Notes: generated by a model not told the origin, from the letters alone. Counted from the first letter of the stretch, positions 36,028 through 45,543 are shown. The stretch is 64,000 bases of DNA from Allocoprococcus sp004560705 (GCF_052065755.1 NZ_JBQHTK010000001.1:248001-312000), one strand, 5' to 3'. Translations and numbers: made by a program.

Positions 36028-37893
36028 TTATTCCATCGGATATTTTGAAATTAAAAGTGCATTCAAAAGTCCCACAAACATAACTGCCAAATCCACAATC
36101 AAAATTGTTCTAAGTGTAGCAAGCTTAAGTCCTGCAAGTATCAGCGCCACAATCTTCACAAACATTGCCAGTCTGATATTCCCCTTTACAACACGGCAGG
36201 TTTCTCTTGAAAGGCCGATCACGCCGGCCAGTCTGGAGAGGTCATCCTCAAGAAGTACGATATCCGCAGCCTCAATCGCGGCATCACATCCGAGTGCTCC
36301 CATTGCCACACCGACATCTGCTTTTTTCAGCACAATCGCATCGTTCATTCCGTCGCCAACAAAAACCACTTTCTCGTTTTCTTCTTTCAATCCCTGAAAA
36401 TGCTCCAACTGTTCCAGCTTATCCTTCGGAAGAAGTCCCGCATAGGCATAATCAATATTCAATTTCCGAGCGACATGAAGCGCCGCCGACCGCCGATCAC
36501 CCGTCAGCATTACAGTCAATGCATGAACCTTCTTCTGAAGCCACTCGATCAGATCATATGCTTCTTCTTTGATTGTATCTTCCGCCACAATATATCCGGC
36601 ATATCTATCATCCACAACTACATGTAAAACAGTTCCTCCACTTTCTACCTGCTCATATTCAGCACCATGCTTTTTCGCCATCCTACGATTCCCGATATGT
36701 ACTCTTTTTCCTTCTACGGTTGCACTGACCCCGAGTCCCGCCGTCTCCTTGATCCATTGCACCTGCTTTTTATCAATCGGATGCCCATAGGCTCTTTGGA
36801 GGGATTTGGCAATCGGATGATTGGAATAACTTTCCGCATAAGCTGCATATTTCAGAAGCTCGTCTGTTGTGATCTCCGTTGGATGCACTTCCGTCACTTC
36901 AAACACGCCTTCAGTAAGCGTACCGGTCTTGTCAAAAATAAACACATCCGCTTCCGTGAGATATTCCAAAAACCTTCCGCCCTTAATGATCACACCGTGC
37001 TTCGCCGCCGCCGAAATTCCTCCCAGAAAAGCAATGGGCTCTGAGATCAGAAGGCCGCACGGACATGCGGCAATCAGGAACAAAAAGGCACGGTAGATCC
37101 ATTCATGCCACTGCCCCCATGAAAACGTAAGGGGAGGAACAACTGCAACCGCAACGGCAAGCATTATAACAGCCGGAATATATTTCCACATAAACCGCCC
37201 CGTCATTGTCGTATTTTCTGTATCTTCCCCGCCTGCGTCATCCACCATCTGACGGATCCGTGATAAGGTCGACTCCTGATAAGTCCGGATCACTCTGATT
37301 TCGATCACACCGGTAAGATTAATGCTTCCCCCGTATACTCTGTCCCCTTCCCGGGCTGTCTGCGGAATCATCTCCCCCGTCAGCATCCGCGAATCCACCG
37401 TCGTTTCTCCGGTTGTCACGACCCCGTCCACAGGGATACGTTCTCCGGGTTTTACCACCACCGTATCTCGAATTTTCAAAAGCTCCGGTGCCACCTTGTA
37501 TTCTTTTCCACGTACTTTTTTCACCGCCACAGTAGGCTGCATATCCATCAGCTTATTGATTACATTTCTAGAATGCTTCATAAGCATATCTTCCATGATT
37601 CCGGCAAATGCAAACAGCATCATGATCAGATTGCCTTCCGTATATCTTCCAATTCCGACTGCTCCCGCAGATGCCATCACGATCAGAATATTCTCATTAA
37701 AGTACTGCTTTTTTTCTATGTTTCTTATAACGTGCCGGAACACTGTATATCCCAGCAAAATGTAGGATATAAGAAAGAAGGGGAATACCATATTCCCCAC
37801 GATCATTTCCTTCTCCCGGAGCACGATATTTCCCCAAAATGCAAGTAGACCCGCTCCAAATACGATCCACTGTCTTTTTATCTCTTTGGTCAT
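36028..37893 (-). CDS. Heavy-metal P1B-type ATPase (CadA/ZntA-like), atypical motifs
   Basis: 621-residue membrane pump, probably a Zn/Cd exporter. It has about eight membrane segments, AACPCGLLIS in the transport helix, FDKTGTLT phosphorylation site, SNHPIA (HP motif), MLTGDRRSAA and VGDGMNDA. It lacks an N-terminal CxxC metal-binding domain. The actuator loop reads LTGEMIP where most P1B pumps have TGES, and the CPC motif is followed by Gly rather than Ala. It lies 39 bases after an ArsR-type metal sensor, which probably controls it. The ATG at 37893 is preferred to an upstream TTG. Confidence 0.88.
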   Translation of the reverse strand: MTKEIKRQWIVFGAGLLAFWGNIVLREKEMIVGNMVFPFFLISYILLGYTVFRHVIRNIEKKQYFNENILIVMASAGAVGIGRYTEGNLIMMLFAFAGIMEDMLMKHSRNVINKLMDMQPTVAVKKVRGKEYKVAPELLKIRDTVVVKPGERIPVDGVVTTGETTVDSRMLTGEMIPQTAREGDRVYGGSINLTGVIEIRVIRTYQESTLSRIRQMVDDAGGEDTENTTMTGRFMWKYIPAVIMLAVAVAVVPPLTFSWGQWHEWIYRAFLFLIAACPCGLLISEPIAFLGGISAAAKHGVIIKGGRFLEYLTEADVFIFDKTGTLTEGVFEVTEVHPTEITTDELLKYAAYAESYSNHPIAKSLQRAYGHPIDKKQVQWIKETAGLGVSATVEGKRVHIGNRRMAKKHGAEYEQVESGGTVLHVVVDDRYAGYIVAEDTIKEEAYDLIEWLQKKVHALTVMLTGDRRSAALHVARKLNIDYAYAGLLPKDKLEQLEHFQGLKEENEKVVFVGDGMNDAIVLKKADVGVAMGALGCDAAIEAADIVLLEDDLSRLAGVIGLSRETCRVVKGNIRLAMFVKIVALILAGLKLATLRTILIVDLAVMFVGLLNALLISKYPME

Positions 37894-37932
37894 AACCCTC
37901 AAACCCCTTTATCCATACATCGACAGCATTCT

Positions 37933-38292
37933 CTATTCCATGATATGTTCCATCCCCTGATTCATAATCGTCTGGATATGCCCATCCGCCAAAGAATAGA
38001 ACACTGTCTTTCCTTCCCTGCGGTTCTTGACCAGCTTCATCTGCTTCAGGATCCTGAGCTGATGGGAAATAGCCGACTGCGTCATTCCCAACACTTCCGC
38101 CAGATCGCATACACACATTTCCGATTGAAACAAAACGCTCAGAATTCTGAGCCGGGTCGTGTCTGCAAATACTTTGAAAAAATCCGCAAGCTCCTTCAGC
38201 CTATCCTCATCGAGGATATTTTCCTCGGCCTTCTTCACCAGTTCTTCATGTATCTGAAAAATGTCACAGCATTCCACTTCCGTTTTTTTCAT
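37933..38292 (-). CDS. ArsR/SmtB-family metal-sensing repressor
   Basis: 119 residues: ADTTRLRILSVLF, then EMCVCDLAEVLGMTQSAISHQLRIL, the ArsR winged helix with the CxC metal motif on the recognition side, as in CadC-type Cd/Pb/Zn sensors. Extra Cys residues in ECCDIFQIHEE near the N-terminus and D/H residues in the last helix (ADGHIQ...MEHIME) could form a second site. It is the first gene before the P-type ATPase. The start has AAAGGGG 7 bases upstream. Confidence 0.9.
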   Translation of the reverse strand: MKKTEVECCDIFQIHEELVKKAEENILDEDRLKELADFFKVFADTTRLRILSVLFQSEMCVCDLAEVLGMTQSAISHQLRILKQMKLVKNRREGKTVFYSLADGHIQTIMNQGMEHIME

Positions 38293-38345
38293 ACAATCCC
38301 CTTTCCTTCGTACAGACAAAAAATTGCTTTATCTGTTTCTATCCA

Positions 38346-39020
38346 CTACAGTTCATCGATCTGCCAGTCAATCGGCGTAAGGCCGTTTGCTTCCAGAAAC
38401 TGATTCGTCTGACTGAACGGCTTACTTCCGAAAAATCCCCTGTAGGCAGATAATGGACTTGGATGCGGTGCTTCCAGAATCAAATGCTTTGGATTGTTCA
38501 GCATCCTCTTCTTAAGCTGTGCCGGTCTTCCCCATAAAATAAACACAATCGGTCTGTCCTGGGTGTTTAATACCTGAATCGCCGCATCCGTAAATTCTTC
38601 CCATCCGATTCCACGGTGAGAGTTCGCCTGATGCGCCCGCACCGTCAGAACTGTGTTCAGAAGCAAAACTCCCTGCTTCGCCCATTTGGTCAGATTCCCG
38701 TGGCTGGGGATCCGACATCCCAGATCATCATGCAGTTCCTGATAAATATTCACCAGTGAAGGCGGAATCTCCACATCCGGTTTTACCGAAAAGCAAAGTC
38801 CGTGTGCCTGCCCGTCTCCATGATACGGATCCTGTCCCAGTATCACAACCTTCACATCCTTAAGTGGTGTCAGATGAAATGCATTGAAAATATCATCTGC
38901 CGGAGGATAGATACGATGAGTCCGGTATTCCTGATTCACCGTTTCAAACAATTTCTTATAATATGGTTTTCTAAACTCCCCTTTCAGAGCATCCAGCCAG
39001 TCATTATTCAGCGCAGCCAT
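38346..39020 (-). CDS. ung: Uracil-DNA glycosylase
   Basis: Removes uracil from DNA. 224-residue family 1 enzyme: VVILGQDPYHGDGQAHGLCFSV (catalytic Asp in GQDPYH), GVLLLNTVLTV, and HPSPLSAYRGFFG. It is 22 bases after hisF and probably shares its transcript. Confidence 0.97.
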   Translation of the reverse strand: MAALNNDWLDALKGEFRKPYYKKLFETVNQEYRTHRIYPPADDIFNAFHLTPLKDVKVVILGQDPYHGDGQAHGLCFSVKPDVEIPPSLVNIYQELHDDLGCRIPSHGNLTKWAKQGVLLLNTVLTVRAHQANSHRGIGWEEFTDAAIQVLNTQDRPIVFILWGRPAQLKKRMLNNPKHLILEAPHPSPLSAYRGFFGSKPFSQTNQFLEANGLTPIDWQIDEL

Positions 39021-39042
39021 TTTCTATTATCCCTCTTTTTCT

Positions 39043-39804
39043 CTATAAGCGTACCGAAATACCTCTCTCTCTCAGGTATTCCTTCACCTCACGGATCTCC
39101 AGTTCTTTGTAATGGAAAAGTGATGCTGCCAAAGCTGCATCCGCTTTACCCTTTTCACTTAACGCGTCATAGAAATGTTCCAGTGTCCCTGCTCCTCCCG
39201 AAGCAATTACCGGTATGGAGACATTTTCCGCGATTATCCGTGTAAGCTCCAGATCATATCCCGCCTTGGTACCATCGCAGTCCATACTGGTCAGGAGAAT
39301 CTCTCCTGCTCCCAGTTTTTCCGCTTTCATGGCCCACTCAACCGCATCGATTCCCATATCGATACGTCCGCCGTTTTTGTAAATATTCCATCCGCCATCC
39401 TCACGGCGCTTTGCATCAATTGCAACTACCACACACTGGCTTCCGAACTTCTCTGCCGCTTCGCTGATCAGTTCCGGTCTCATGATCGCTGCGGAATTTA
39501 CAGAGATCTTGTCCGCTCCTTCCCTGAGAAGCGCTCTGAAATCATCCACCGTACGGATTCCGCCGCCTACCGTAAAAGGAATAAACACATTTTCAGCCAC
39601 TTTACGCACCATATCAACCACGGTGTTTCTGGCATCCGAAGATGCGGTGATATCCAGAAATACCAGTTCGTCTGCTCCGGCTTTATCATAAGCTTTTGCA
39701 ATCTCTACCGGATCTCCTGCATCTTTTAAATCTACAAAATTAACGCCCTTTACCACCCGACCATTATTTACATCCAGGCATGGAATGATTCTTTTCGTAA
39801 ACAT
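39043..39804 (-). CDS. hisF: Imidazole glycerol phosphate synthase, cyclase subunit
   Basis: 253-residue TIM barrel: RIIPCLDVNNGRVVKG at the N-terminus with a catalytic Asp, TVGGGIRTVDDF, and VIASGGAGTLEHF. It combines with HisH to make IGP and AICAR. It lies 12 bases after hisH. No other his gene is in the window. Confidence 0.96.
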   Translation of the reverse strand: MFTKRIIPCLDVNNGRVVKGVNFVDLKDAGDPVEIAKAYDKAGADELVFLDITASSDARNTVVDMVRKVAENVFIPFTVGGGIRTVDDFRALLREGADKISVNSAAIMRPELISEAAEKFGSQCVVVAIDAKRREDGGWNIYKNGGRIDMGIDAVEWAMKAEKLGAGEILLTSMDCDGTKAGYDLELTRIIAENVSIPVIASGGAGTLEHFYDALSEKGKADAALAASLFHYKELEIREVKEYLRERGISVRL

Positions 39805-39816
39805 ACTGCTGTCCTC

Positions 39817-40422
39817 CTATAATGCCACAAAATTTTCCAGAATCCGAAGTCCCGTATCACTGCTTTTTTCCGGGTGGAACTGGCAGGCGAATACATTCCC
39901 CTGCTCTACAGATGCATGAATCAGCGTGCTGTATTCTGTTGTCGCTTTTACGATGCTTTCATCCTCTGCTTTCAGATAATAAGAGTGTACAAAATATACA
40001 TAAGGATCTTCTTCCAGACCTTGAAATAATCGTCCATTATTCTGAAGTTTCAGAGAATTCCATCCCATATGAGGAATCTTCAGTCCTTCCTGTTCCGGAA
40101 TACGAAGAATCTCTCCCTTCAGCACGCCAAGTCCTTCCACACCGGGCGTTTCATCGCTGCGTTCAAATAAAAGCTGGAGTCCCAGGCAGATTCCAAGCAG
40201 TGGTATCTGTCTCTTTACAACTTCATGTATCACCTTGTCCAACCCATATTTTCTAAGATTGTGCATGGCATCACCAAATGCTCCCACTCCCGGAAGAATT
40301 ACTTTATCCGCCTTCAGAATCGTCTCTCTGTCACGGGTAATCACCGGCTCTTCTCCCAACAAAATCAATGCCTTCTCTACACTCTTGATATTTCCTGCAT
40401 CATAATCAATAATCGCTATCAT
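39817..40422 (-). CDS. hisH: Imidazole glycerol phosphate synthase, glutaminase subunit
   Basis: 201-residue class I glutamine amidotransferase: MIAIIDYDAGNIKSVEKAL, VILPGVGAFGDAM, the nucleophile in LLGICLGLQLLF, and FACQFHPEKS with the His/Glu pair. The frame is open another 28 codons upstream, but GAGGG precedes the ATG at 40422 and the family begins there. A good promoter lies 46-74 bases upstream. Confidence 0.95.
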   Translation of the reverse strand: MIAIIDYDAGNIKSVEKALILLGEEPVITRDRETILKADKVILPGVGAFGDAMHNLRKYGLDKVIHEVVKRQIPLLGICLGLQLLFERSDETPGVEGLGVLKGEILRIPEQEGLKIPHMGWNSLKLQNNGRLFQGLEEDPYVYFVHSYYLKAEDESIVKATTEYSTLIHASVEQGNVFACQFHPEKSSDTGLRILENFVAL

Positions 40423-40467
40423 TTGTCTGCCCTCGCTGTCTTCATTTGTAACTTGCATCATGTGATT

Positions 40468-40496
40468 ATTATAGACGTTTTTCTCTATAGGGGCAA
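40468..40496 (-). promoter_or_regulatory. Promoter of hisH-hisF-ung
   Basis: TTGCCC (40491-40496), 17-base spacer, TATAAT (40468-40473) on the minus strand. It begins right after the histidine kinase stop. Confidence 0.7.
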
Positions 40497-40506
40497 GAGT
40501 TTTCAA

Positions 40507-41970
40507 TTACTTTACATCCAGCTCAAACCAGAATTCCACTCCATTATCATAATTTTTCTCACCATACGCCTGGTGCAGAGATTCCATAATTGCCTTGACG
40601 ATAGAAAGCCCGATACCATTTCCTCCATATTCTCTTGTTCGCGCCTTATCCACTTTGTAAAACTTCTCCCAGATATGTTCCACGTCTTCTTCCGGAATCG
40701 GATTGCCTGTGTTAAACACACTGATATGTGCCTTTTCATTTATTTCTACGATTTTAATCTCGATAACCTTTTCGCCTTCCGCATGATTCAGTGCATTATT
40801 CACATAATTTCGCAGCACCTGCTCCACCTTGAATTCATCTGCCCATACATATACCGGATTTTCCTGTCTGAAAATAACGTGTACTTCCTTCTGGGTGATC
40901 ATAATATCCAGGCTCTGCAGTACCCCACGAATCAGATCCGTAAGATTAAACCGTTCAAACTGCACATCATTATCTCCAAATTCAAGCTGATTCAGTGTCA
41001 GAAGGTTCTTCACCATCTGATTCATCTTTCCGGCTTCATCCATAATCACATCACAGTAGAATTCCCTGCTCTCCGAATCATCGCTGACTCCCTCTTTTAA
41101 GCCTTCCGCATATCCTTGAATCAGCGCGATCGGCGTCTTCAGTTCATGGGAAACATTCCCAAGGAATTCCGTTCTCATACGTTCGAGCTTCTCTTTCTGC
41201 TCAATATCCATCTGCAATTCATTATTCGCCTTCTTCAGATCGGAAATCGTCTGTTCCAGTTTTTCAGACATCTGATTAAAACTCTGACCCAGAATACCGA
41301 TTTCATTGCTTCCCCCACTTGTATACTTGGCCTCAAAATCCAGATCCGCCATTTTCTGAGAAAGAGCAGCCAGCTCCATCAGAGGTTCTGAAAGTTTTTT
41401 CGAAAAATACCATGCAGCAAACAGGCTCAGTAAGATAACAATGCCCCCTACCATTCCGATAAACTGATTAAAGATTCTCACCGCCGACCGAATACTGTCA
41501 AGCGGACTTCTCAGCAAGAATACGGAGCCGTTCTCAAACTCTCCCCACATCTCAATGTACTCTGTACTGTTCTGCATATCCATTGATCTGCTGATAACAT
41601 ACTCATCCGTTTTTTTCAGAATCTCCTGATTGTTCTTATTAAACAGATATCCCATAAGCTGGTTCTTCATCACCGTTTCCAGATTCCTGGCATTCGTATA
41701 AATATAAGAAGCTTCCGGATCGATCACAACAACAGCAATATTGTTCTTTTCCGTCAATTTACTCAGCTCACTTCCCGGAGTTTCTTCCATCAATGTCCCG
41801 CTTATAACACCATTTTTCAAAAGAGAATAGGTTCTGACAAATTCCGACTGCTTCTCAGCAATATAGTATTTTTCCAGGAACCCCCCGTTCACCGCCATAA
41901 ATACCAGCATCATAACGACAACAATACCGACGAATACCATCATCATCTGCTGCTTAATCGAATGTTTCAT
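40507..41970 (-). CDS. Sensor histidine kinase
   Basis: 487-residue membrane kinase: first membrane segment at about 9-28, extracytoplasmic sensor domain to about 160, second segment at about 163-185, HAMP, then HisKA (GNVSHELKTPIALIQGY, phospho-His) and the ATPase domain (NYVNNALNHA, FYKVDKARTREYGGNGIGL). Partner of the response regulator that overlaps its start by one base. The signal is not deducible from the sequence. Confidence 0.95.
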   Translation of the reverse strand: MKHSIKQQMMMVFVGIVVVMMLVFMAVNGGFLEKYYIAEKQSEFVRTYSLLKNGVISGTLMEETPGSELSKLTEKNNIAVVVIDPEASYIYTNARNLETVMKNQLMGYLFNKNNQEILKKTDEYVISRSMDMQNSTEYIEMWGEFENGSVFLLRSPLDSIRSAVRIFNQFIGMVGGIVILLSLFAAWYFSKKLSEPLMELAALSQKMADLDFEAKYTSGGSNEIGILGQSFNQMSEKLEQTISDLKKANNELQMDIEQKEKLERMRTEFLGNVSHELKTPIALIQGYAEGLKEGVSDDSESREFYCDVIMDEAGKMNQMVKNLLTLNQLEFGDNDVQFERFNLTDLIRGVLQSLDIMITQKEVHVIFRQENPVYVWADEFKVEQVLRNYVNNALNHAEGEKVIEIKIVEINEKAHISVFNTGNPIPEEDVEHIWEKFYKVDKARTREYGGNGIGLSIVKAIMESLHQAYGEKNYDNGVEFWFELDVK

Positions 41971-42647
41971 TATGCCACCTCAAACTTGTATCCCATACCC
42001 CAGATCGTCTTAATGTAATCCCCTTTATCCCCAAGTTTGCTCCTCAGTTTTTTTACATGGGTATCAATTGTACGGGCATCGCCGAAATAATCATAATTCC
42101 ACACATTATTTAAAATTTTTTCCCTTGAAAGTGCAATTCCCTGGTTCTCCACAAAATACGTGAGTAATTCAAATTCCTTGAAACTTAACTCTACCGGCTT
42201 TCCATCGATTTTCACCATATGCGCGGTCTTATCAATCTCAATTCCACCGGCCGAGATCGTCTCTTCCGCCGCAAGCGCATTCGTTCTGCGCAGAATCGCT
42301 TCCACTCTGGCAACCAGGATCTTTGGGCTGAAAGGTTTGGATATATATTCATCCACTCCAAGCTCAAATCCCTGAAGCTCATCCCGTTCATCCCCCCGCG
42401 CTGTCAGCATGATGATCGGCACCTTCGATTCCTTGCGAATCTCCCTGCATGTCTGCCATCCGTCCATCTTCGGCATCATAACATCCAGAATAATAAGCGC
42501 AATATTCTTGTCCTCATAGAACCGGTCCATTGCTTCCAGACCATCGCCTGCCTCGATCACCTCAAATCCTTCCCTTTGCAGGAAATCTTTGACCAGTTTC
42601 CGCATCCTGCTCTCGTCGTCCACTACCAGAATTTTTAATTTATCCAT
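41970..42647 (-). CDS. OmpR-type response regulator
   Basis: 225 residues: receiver domain with VVDDESRMRKLV, phospho-Asp in LIILDVMMPKMDGW, and the conserved Lys in YISKPFSPK; then a winged-helix effector with NVWNYDYFGDARTIDTHVKKLR. Pairs with the downstream kinase. Targets unknown. Confidence 0.95.
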   Translation of the reverse strand: MDKLKILVVDDESRMRKLVKDFLQREGFEVIEAGDGLEAMDRFYEDKNIALIILDVMMPKMDGWQTCREIRKESKVPIIMLTARGDERDELQGFELGVDEYISKPFSPKILVARVEAILRRTNALAAEETISAGGIEIDKTAHMVKIDGKPVELSFKEFELLTYFVENQGIALSREKILNNVWNYDYFGDARTIDTHVKKLRSKLGDKGDYIKTIWGMGYKFEVA

Positions 42648-42750
42648 AAAAATGCTCCTCTCACTTTGGTATCTTCTTTATTTTCCCATTGTAACACGAA
42701 AATGTGTTGCATATGTGAATTAATTTCCGATATCATTCTCATAAAAAGTA

Positions 42751-42791
42751 AGAAAACCACCAGTCGTTTTTGATACGACTGGTGGTTTTCT
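42751..42791 (-). terminator. Terminator after the TDT transporter gene
   Basis: Perfect 17-bp stem (42751-42767 / 42775-42791) with a 7-base loop, 4 bases from the end of the transporter gene, followed by a U-containing run on the minus strand. Confidence 0.85.
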
Positions 42792-42794
42792 ATA

Positions 42795-43718
42795 TTATTT
42801 CTTTTCTCCGGCAAAGATAAATCCCATAAATCTGATAAATGTATATACTACCAGGACAACGGCGATAATAGTTTCAATCAGCACCAGATACTTGAGTGCC
42901 GGTATCGGCTGTCCCATATTAGCCAGACAGGCCATCGTCTGCTTCGTAGCAATCGCACTGATTACGAACGGGAATGTAAATGCAGCATAGCTTGGATAGA
43001 ATTTTAATTTCAGATATCCGATTGCTTTTACAAGCGCGAAAATATAAATCACTGTCGCTACAACTAACATCGCAAGAAGGAACCCTCTTGACTTAGGTGT
43101 CACAGACTGTACATAACCTGCGATGCAGAGGCTTGTAGGCGCTGCGTAAATACAGATCAGCGGCTGTGCCGGTTCCGGTACTTCCGGACACTTCACATAA
43201 CGGATCGTCACAAGTACCAGCAGAATAATCAGCGTTACGAATCCGAACCAGAACGCTGCCGTTCCGATTCCAAGCTGTTCATATGCCGGTGCCGTAACTG
43301 CCGCAACAGCAATTCCCACATATACAATGTAATAACTTGCAAATACCTTTGGAAGCTGAAGTTTTAAAACAAACTTCACTGTAAAATAGACAATCAGCAC
43401 AATATGTAATGCAATGGCAAAGAACCAGATATACATAGCTGCCGCTCCGATATAAGGTTTCACATAAGTGCTAAGCAGCATAAGCGCCATCGGAAATGTT
43501 CCCGCAACACTCGCCATAATCGGATTCTTCATATCCTCTTTGATCATCTGAGGAAACAGAAGCAGTTTTGCAAATATCAGAATCAGCAAAAATGCTGCCA
43601 CGATACCGCATACAGAACGGATTCCCTCACCATAGCTTTGTAATAAATTTCCCAGTGCCGCAAATCCCAGCATAACCCCACAAAGAGGTACCGGAACTTT
43701 TTTAATCATATCTTTCAT
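42795..43718 (-). CDS. TDT-family transporter (TehA/Mae1-like)
   Basis: 307 residues with about ten hydrophobic helices, the TDT architecture, starting KKVPVPLCGVMLGFAALGNLL. Family members move C4-dicarboxylates, tellurite or sulfite as anions, or act as anion channels. The ATG at 43718 has AAGGATG upstream. It lies 86 bases after the Cys-rich protein gene and both follow a LysR gene, so a joint function in exporting or importing a small anion is likely but the substrate is unknown. Confidence 0.82.
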   Translation of the reverse strand: MKDMIKKVPVPLCGVMLGFAALGNLLQSYGEGIRSVCGIVAAFLLILIFAKLLLFPQMIKEDMKNPIMASVAGTFPMALMLLSTYVKPYIGAAAMYIWFFAIALHIVLIVYFTVKFVLKLQLPKVFASYYIVYVGIAVAAVTAPAYEQLGIGTAAFWFGFVTLIILLVLVTIRYVKCPEVPEPAQPLICIYAAPTSLCIAGYVQSVTPKSRGFLLAMLVVATVIYIFALVKAIGYLKLKFYPSYAAFTFPFVISAIATKQTMACLANMGQPIPALKYLVLIETIIAVVLVVYTFIRFMGFIFAGEKK

Positions 43719-43804
43719 GTCACTCTCATCCTTTCTGTCAAAAAAAACTGTTTTCAATTTGTGAACTTCCGGGCAGATACACCGCCGGAAGTTCACATAT
43801 TCTT

Positions 43805-44329
43805 CTAGATTTCAGCGAGTGTTCTTCTTGGTGCCGGTTCATCAATCTCATCCAGATTCTTGATACCAAGCTCGCGACAGACAATCTGAGCAACTTTCCA
43901 TGCACACAGTCCTGTGAAGAAAATACACTGTTCTTTGTGTTCGCCTTTCCCTTTGTCAAACTCCTTCGTCAAGACTCTGCAGCATATTGCATTTTTCTGG
44001 TTTGCAACCTTGAACCAGTCATGAAGTTCTTTGGTCAGCTCCATACATTTCACGCTCTTTGGATTTGTCGGGCCATCCTGCTCTGTACGTCCGAAGAACA
44101 TTCCAAGTGCCATGATACCTCCGTTAAATGCTCCGCATACACATCCTGATTTTCCGGCTCCAACTGCCATACCGGAAGCCATTGCGATAACCTCTTCCGG
44201 AACATCCAGCTTGAATTCGTCACGAATCGCACTGATCAGTGCTTCACAGCAATAGTATCCACCTTTGAATTTTTTCTCCGCTACCTGCTGCACCGCTCTC
44301 GGGCTGATTTCTGTTACACCAATTTTCAT
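43805..44329 (-). CDS. C_GCAxxG_C_C family Cys-rich protein
   Basis: 174 residues with many Cys in a fixed pattern: GGYYCCEAL, AGKSGCVCGAFNGG, VKCMEL, ICCRVLT, and EQCIFFTGLC. This is the C_GCAxxG_C_C redox-type family, of unknown biochemical role. The second Cys pair here reads GCVCGA. Strong ribosome site (AAGGAGG) upstream of the ATG. Between a LysR regulator and a TDT transporter. Confidence 0.85.
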   Translation of the reverse strand: MKIGVTEISPRAVQQVAEKKFKGGYYCCEALISAIRDEFKLDVPEEVIAMASGMAVGAGKSGCVCGAFNGGIMALGMFFGRTEQDGPTNPKSVKCMELTKELHDWFKVANQKNAICCRVLTKEFDKGKGEHKEQCIFFTGLCAWKVAQIVCRELGIKNLDEIDEPAPRRTLAEI

Positions 44330-44483
44330 TTTTGTTTCCTCCTTCGTGTATCAATTACCTGAAGGATATTTTATCATATTACATTTTTATACACTAATTT
44401 ATAATTTTGATAAATATATTTGCGTTTTCTATAAGTTAAAATTTTCAAGAGAAAACCATCTGAAATCCTGTCAATTTTTGTGA

Positions 44484-44512
44484 ATTATGTAGGATTTTCT
44501 AATTCAAGTCAA
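44484..44512 (-). promoter_or_regulatory. Promoter of the Cys-rich protein / TDT transporter operon
   Basis: TTGACT (44507-44512), 17-base spacer, CATAAT (44484-44489) on the minus strand, giving a leader of about 150 bases to the ATG at 44329. The leader is AT-rich; TTATA-N8-TATAA near 44390 resembles a LysR half-site pair. The promoter lies just past the LysR stop. Confidence 0.6.
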
Positions 44513-44533
44513 CGTTTCGTTCCGCCCTTTCAA

Positions 44534-45442
44534 CTATCTATTGATATCCCCTTCCCGGATTCTGTCCATCCATTCCTTCACATGTTTCTGGAAAATGTCA
44601 ACACCGTTTCCAACCGTTTCATTCTTCCGCGTCAGCATACAGATCTTCCATTCATAGTCTCCGTCCGCAAACGGAATCAGTACCATGTTATCGTGCCCCA
44701 TATCATCGGAAACAAAATCAACCGTAACAGAAATGCCCTTGTTTTCTCTGACCATTTTGTGGCATAAACTGAATCCGCTTGTTTCAAACATGATGTTCGG
44801 CTCAAATCCGGCTTCACGGCACTTATTCACGATCAGATCGTGAATCTTAAACTCTCTGCTTTCTATATAAAGAGGCTCTCCTCTTAAATCCTGTATCGTA
44901 ACCGTTTCTTTTCTGCTGAGCGGATGGTTTTCATTCACCAAAAGTTTTACCGGAAAAGCGGAAAGCTCTGATACATCATATTTTTCTTCATCACAGGGTG
45001 CCAGCGAAAAGGCAACATTCCCTTCCCCGGCAAGAAACCATCGTTCCACCTGCTTATCAGGGCATTCTCTGCTGTGGAACTCAATCTCAGGATACTTCTT
45101 CTTGAAATCCAAAATGCACTCCGGAGTAACCAGACGCACGATACCAAATGCGGAAAGCAGATCCACCACCCCATGTTCTTTTTGTTTGATCCGAAGGAGT
45201 TCATTTCTCATATCAAAGTACTCTTTCATTGCCTTTTTTGCATACTCAAGGAAATGTCTGCCTGCTTCCGACAATTCCATCCCGTTTCCCGTACGCAGAA
45301 ACAACTCACAGTCACATTCATTTTCCAGATTTTTGATGACTTTGCTTATTCCCTGCGGGGTCATATACAATAATTTGGACGCCTTCGTGAGGTGTTTCGT
45401 CTCAGCCACCGTAATAAACACATTGAAATCTTTGACATTCAT
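44534..45442 (-). CDS. LysR-family transcriptional regulator
   Basis: 302 residues: N-terminal helix-turn-helix (FITVAETKHLTKASKLLYMTPQGISKVIK) and a C-terminal effector-binding domain. It probably regulates the adjacent Cys-rich protein and TDT genes, being encoded directly upstream of their promoter. AGGAGATGATAATCG precedes the ATG. Confidence 0.92.
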   Translation of the reverse strand: MNVKDFNVFITVAETKHLTKASKLLYMTPQGISKVIKNLENECDCELFLRTGNGMELSEAGRHFLEYAKKAMKEYFDMRNELLRIKQKEHGVVDLLSAFGIVRLVTPECILDFKKKYPEIEFHSRECPDKQVERWFLAGEGNVAFSLAPCDEEKYDVSELSAFPVKLLVNENHPLSRKETVTIQDLRGEPLYIESREFKIHDLIVNKCREAGFEPNIMFETSGFSLCHKMVRENKGISVTVDFVSDDMGHDNMVLIPFADGDYEWKICMLTRKNETVGNGVDIFQKHVKEWMDRIREGDINR

Positions 45443-45489
45443 CGATTATCATCTCCTGAAAATTTTATAAAATTATTATAATCCAACAA

Positions 45490-45517
45490 TTGATTTATTT
45501 TCGTCCGGTGCTATAAT
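45490..45517 (+). promoter_or_regulatory. Promoter of the tRNA-Val/tRNA-Ala pair
   Basis: TTGATT (45490-45495), 16-base spacer, TATAAT (45512-45517), 26 bases before the first tRNA. Confidence 0.7.
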
Positions 45518-45543
45518 ATGATGTAACGAAATTTACATCACAT

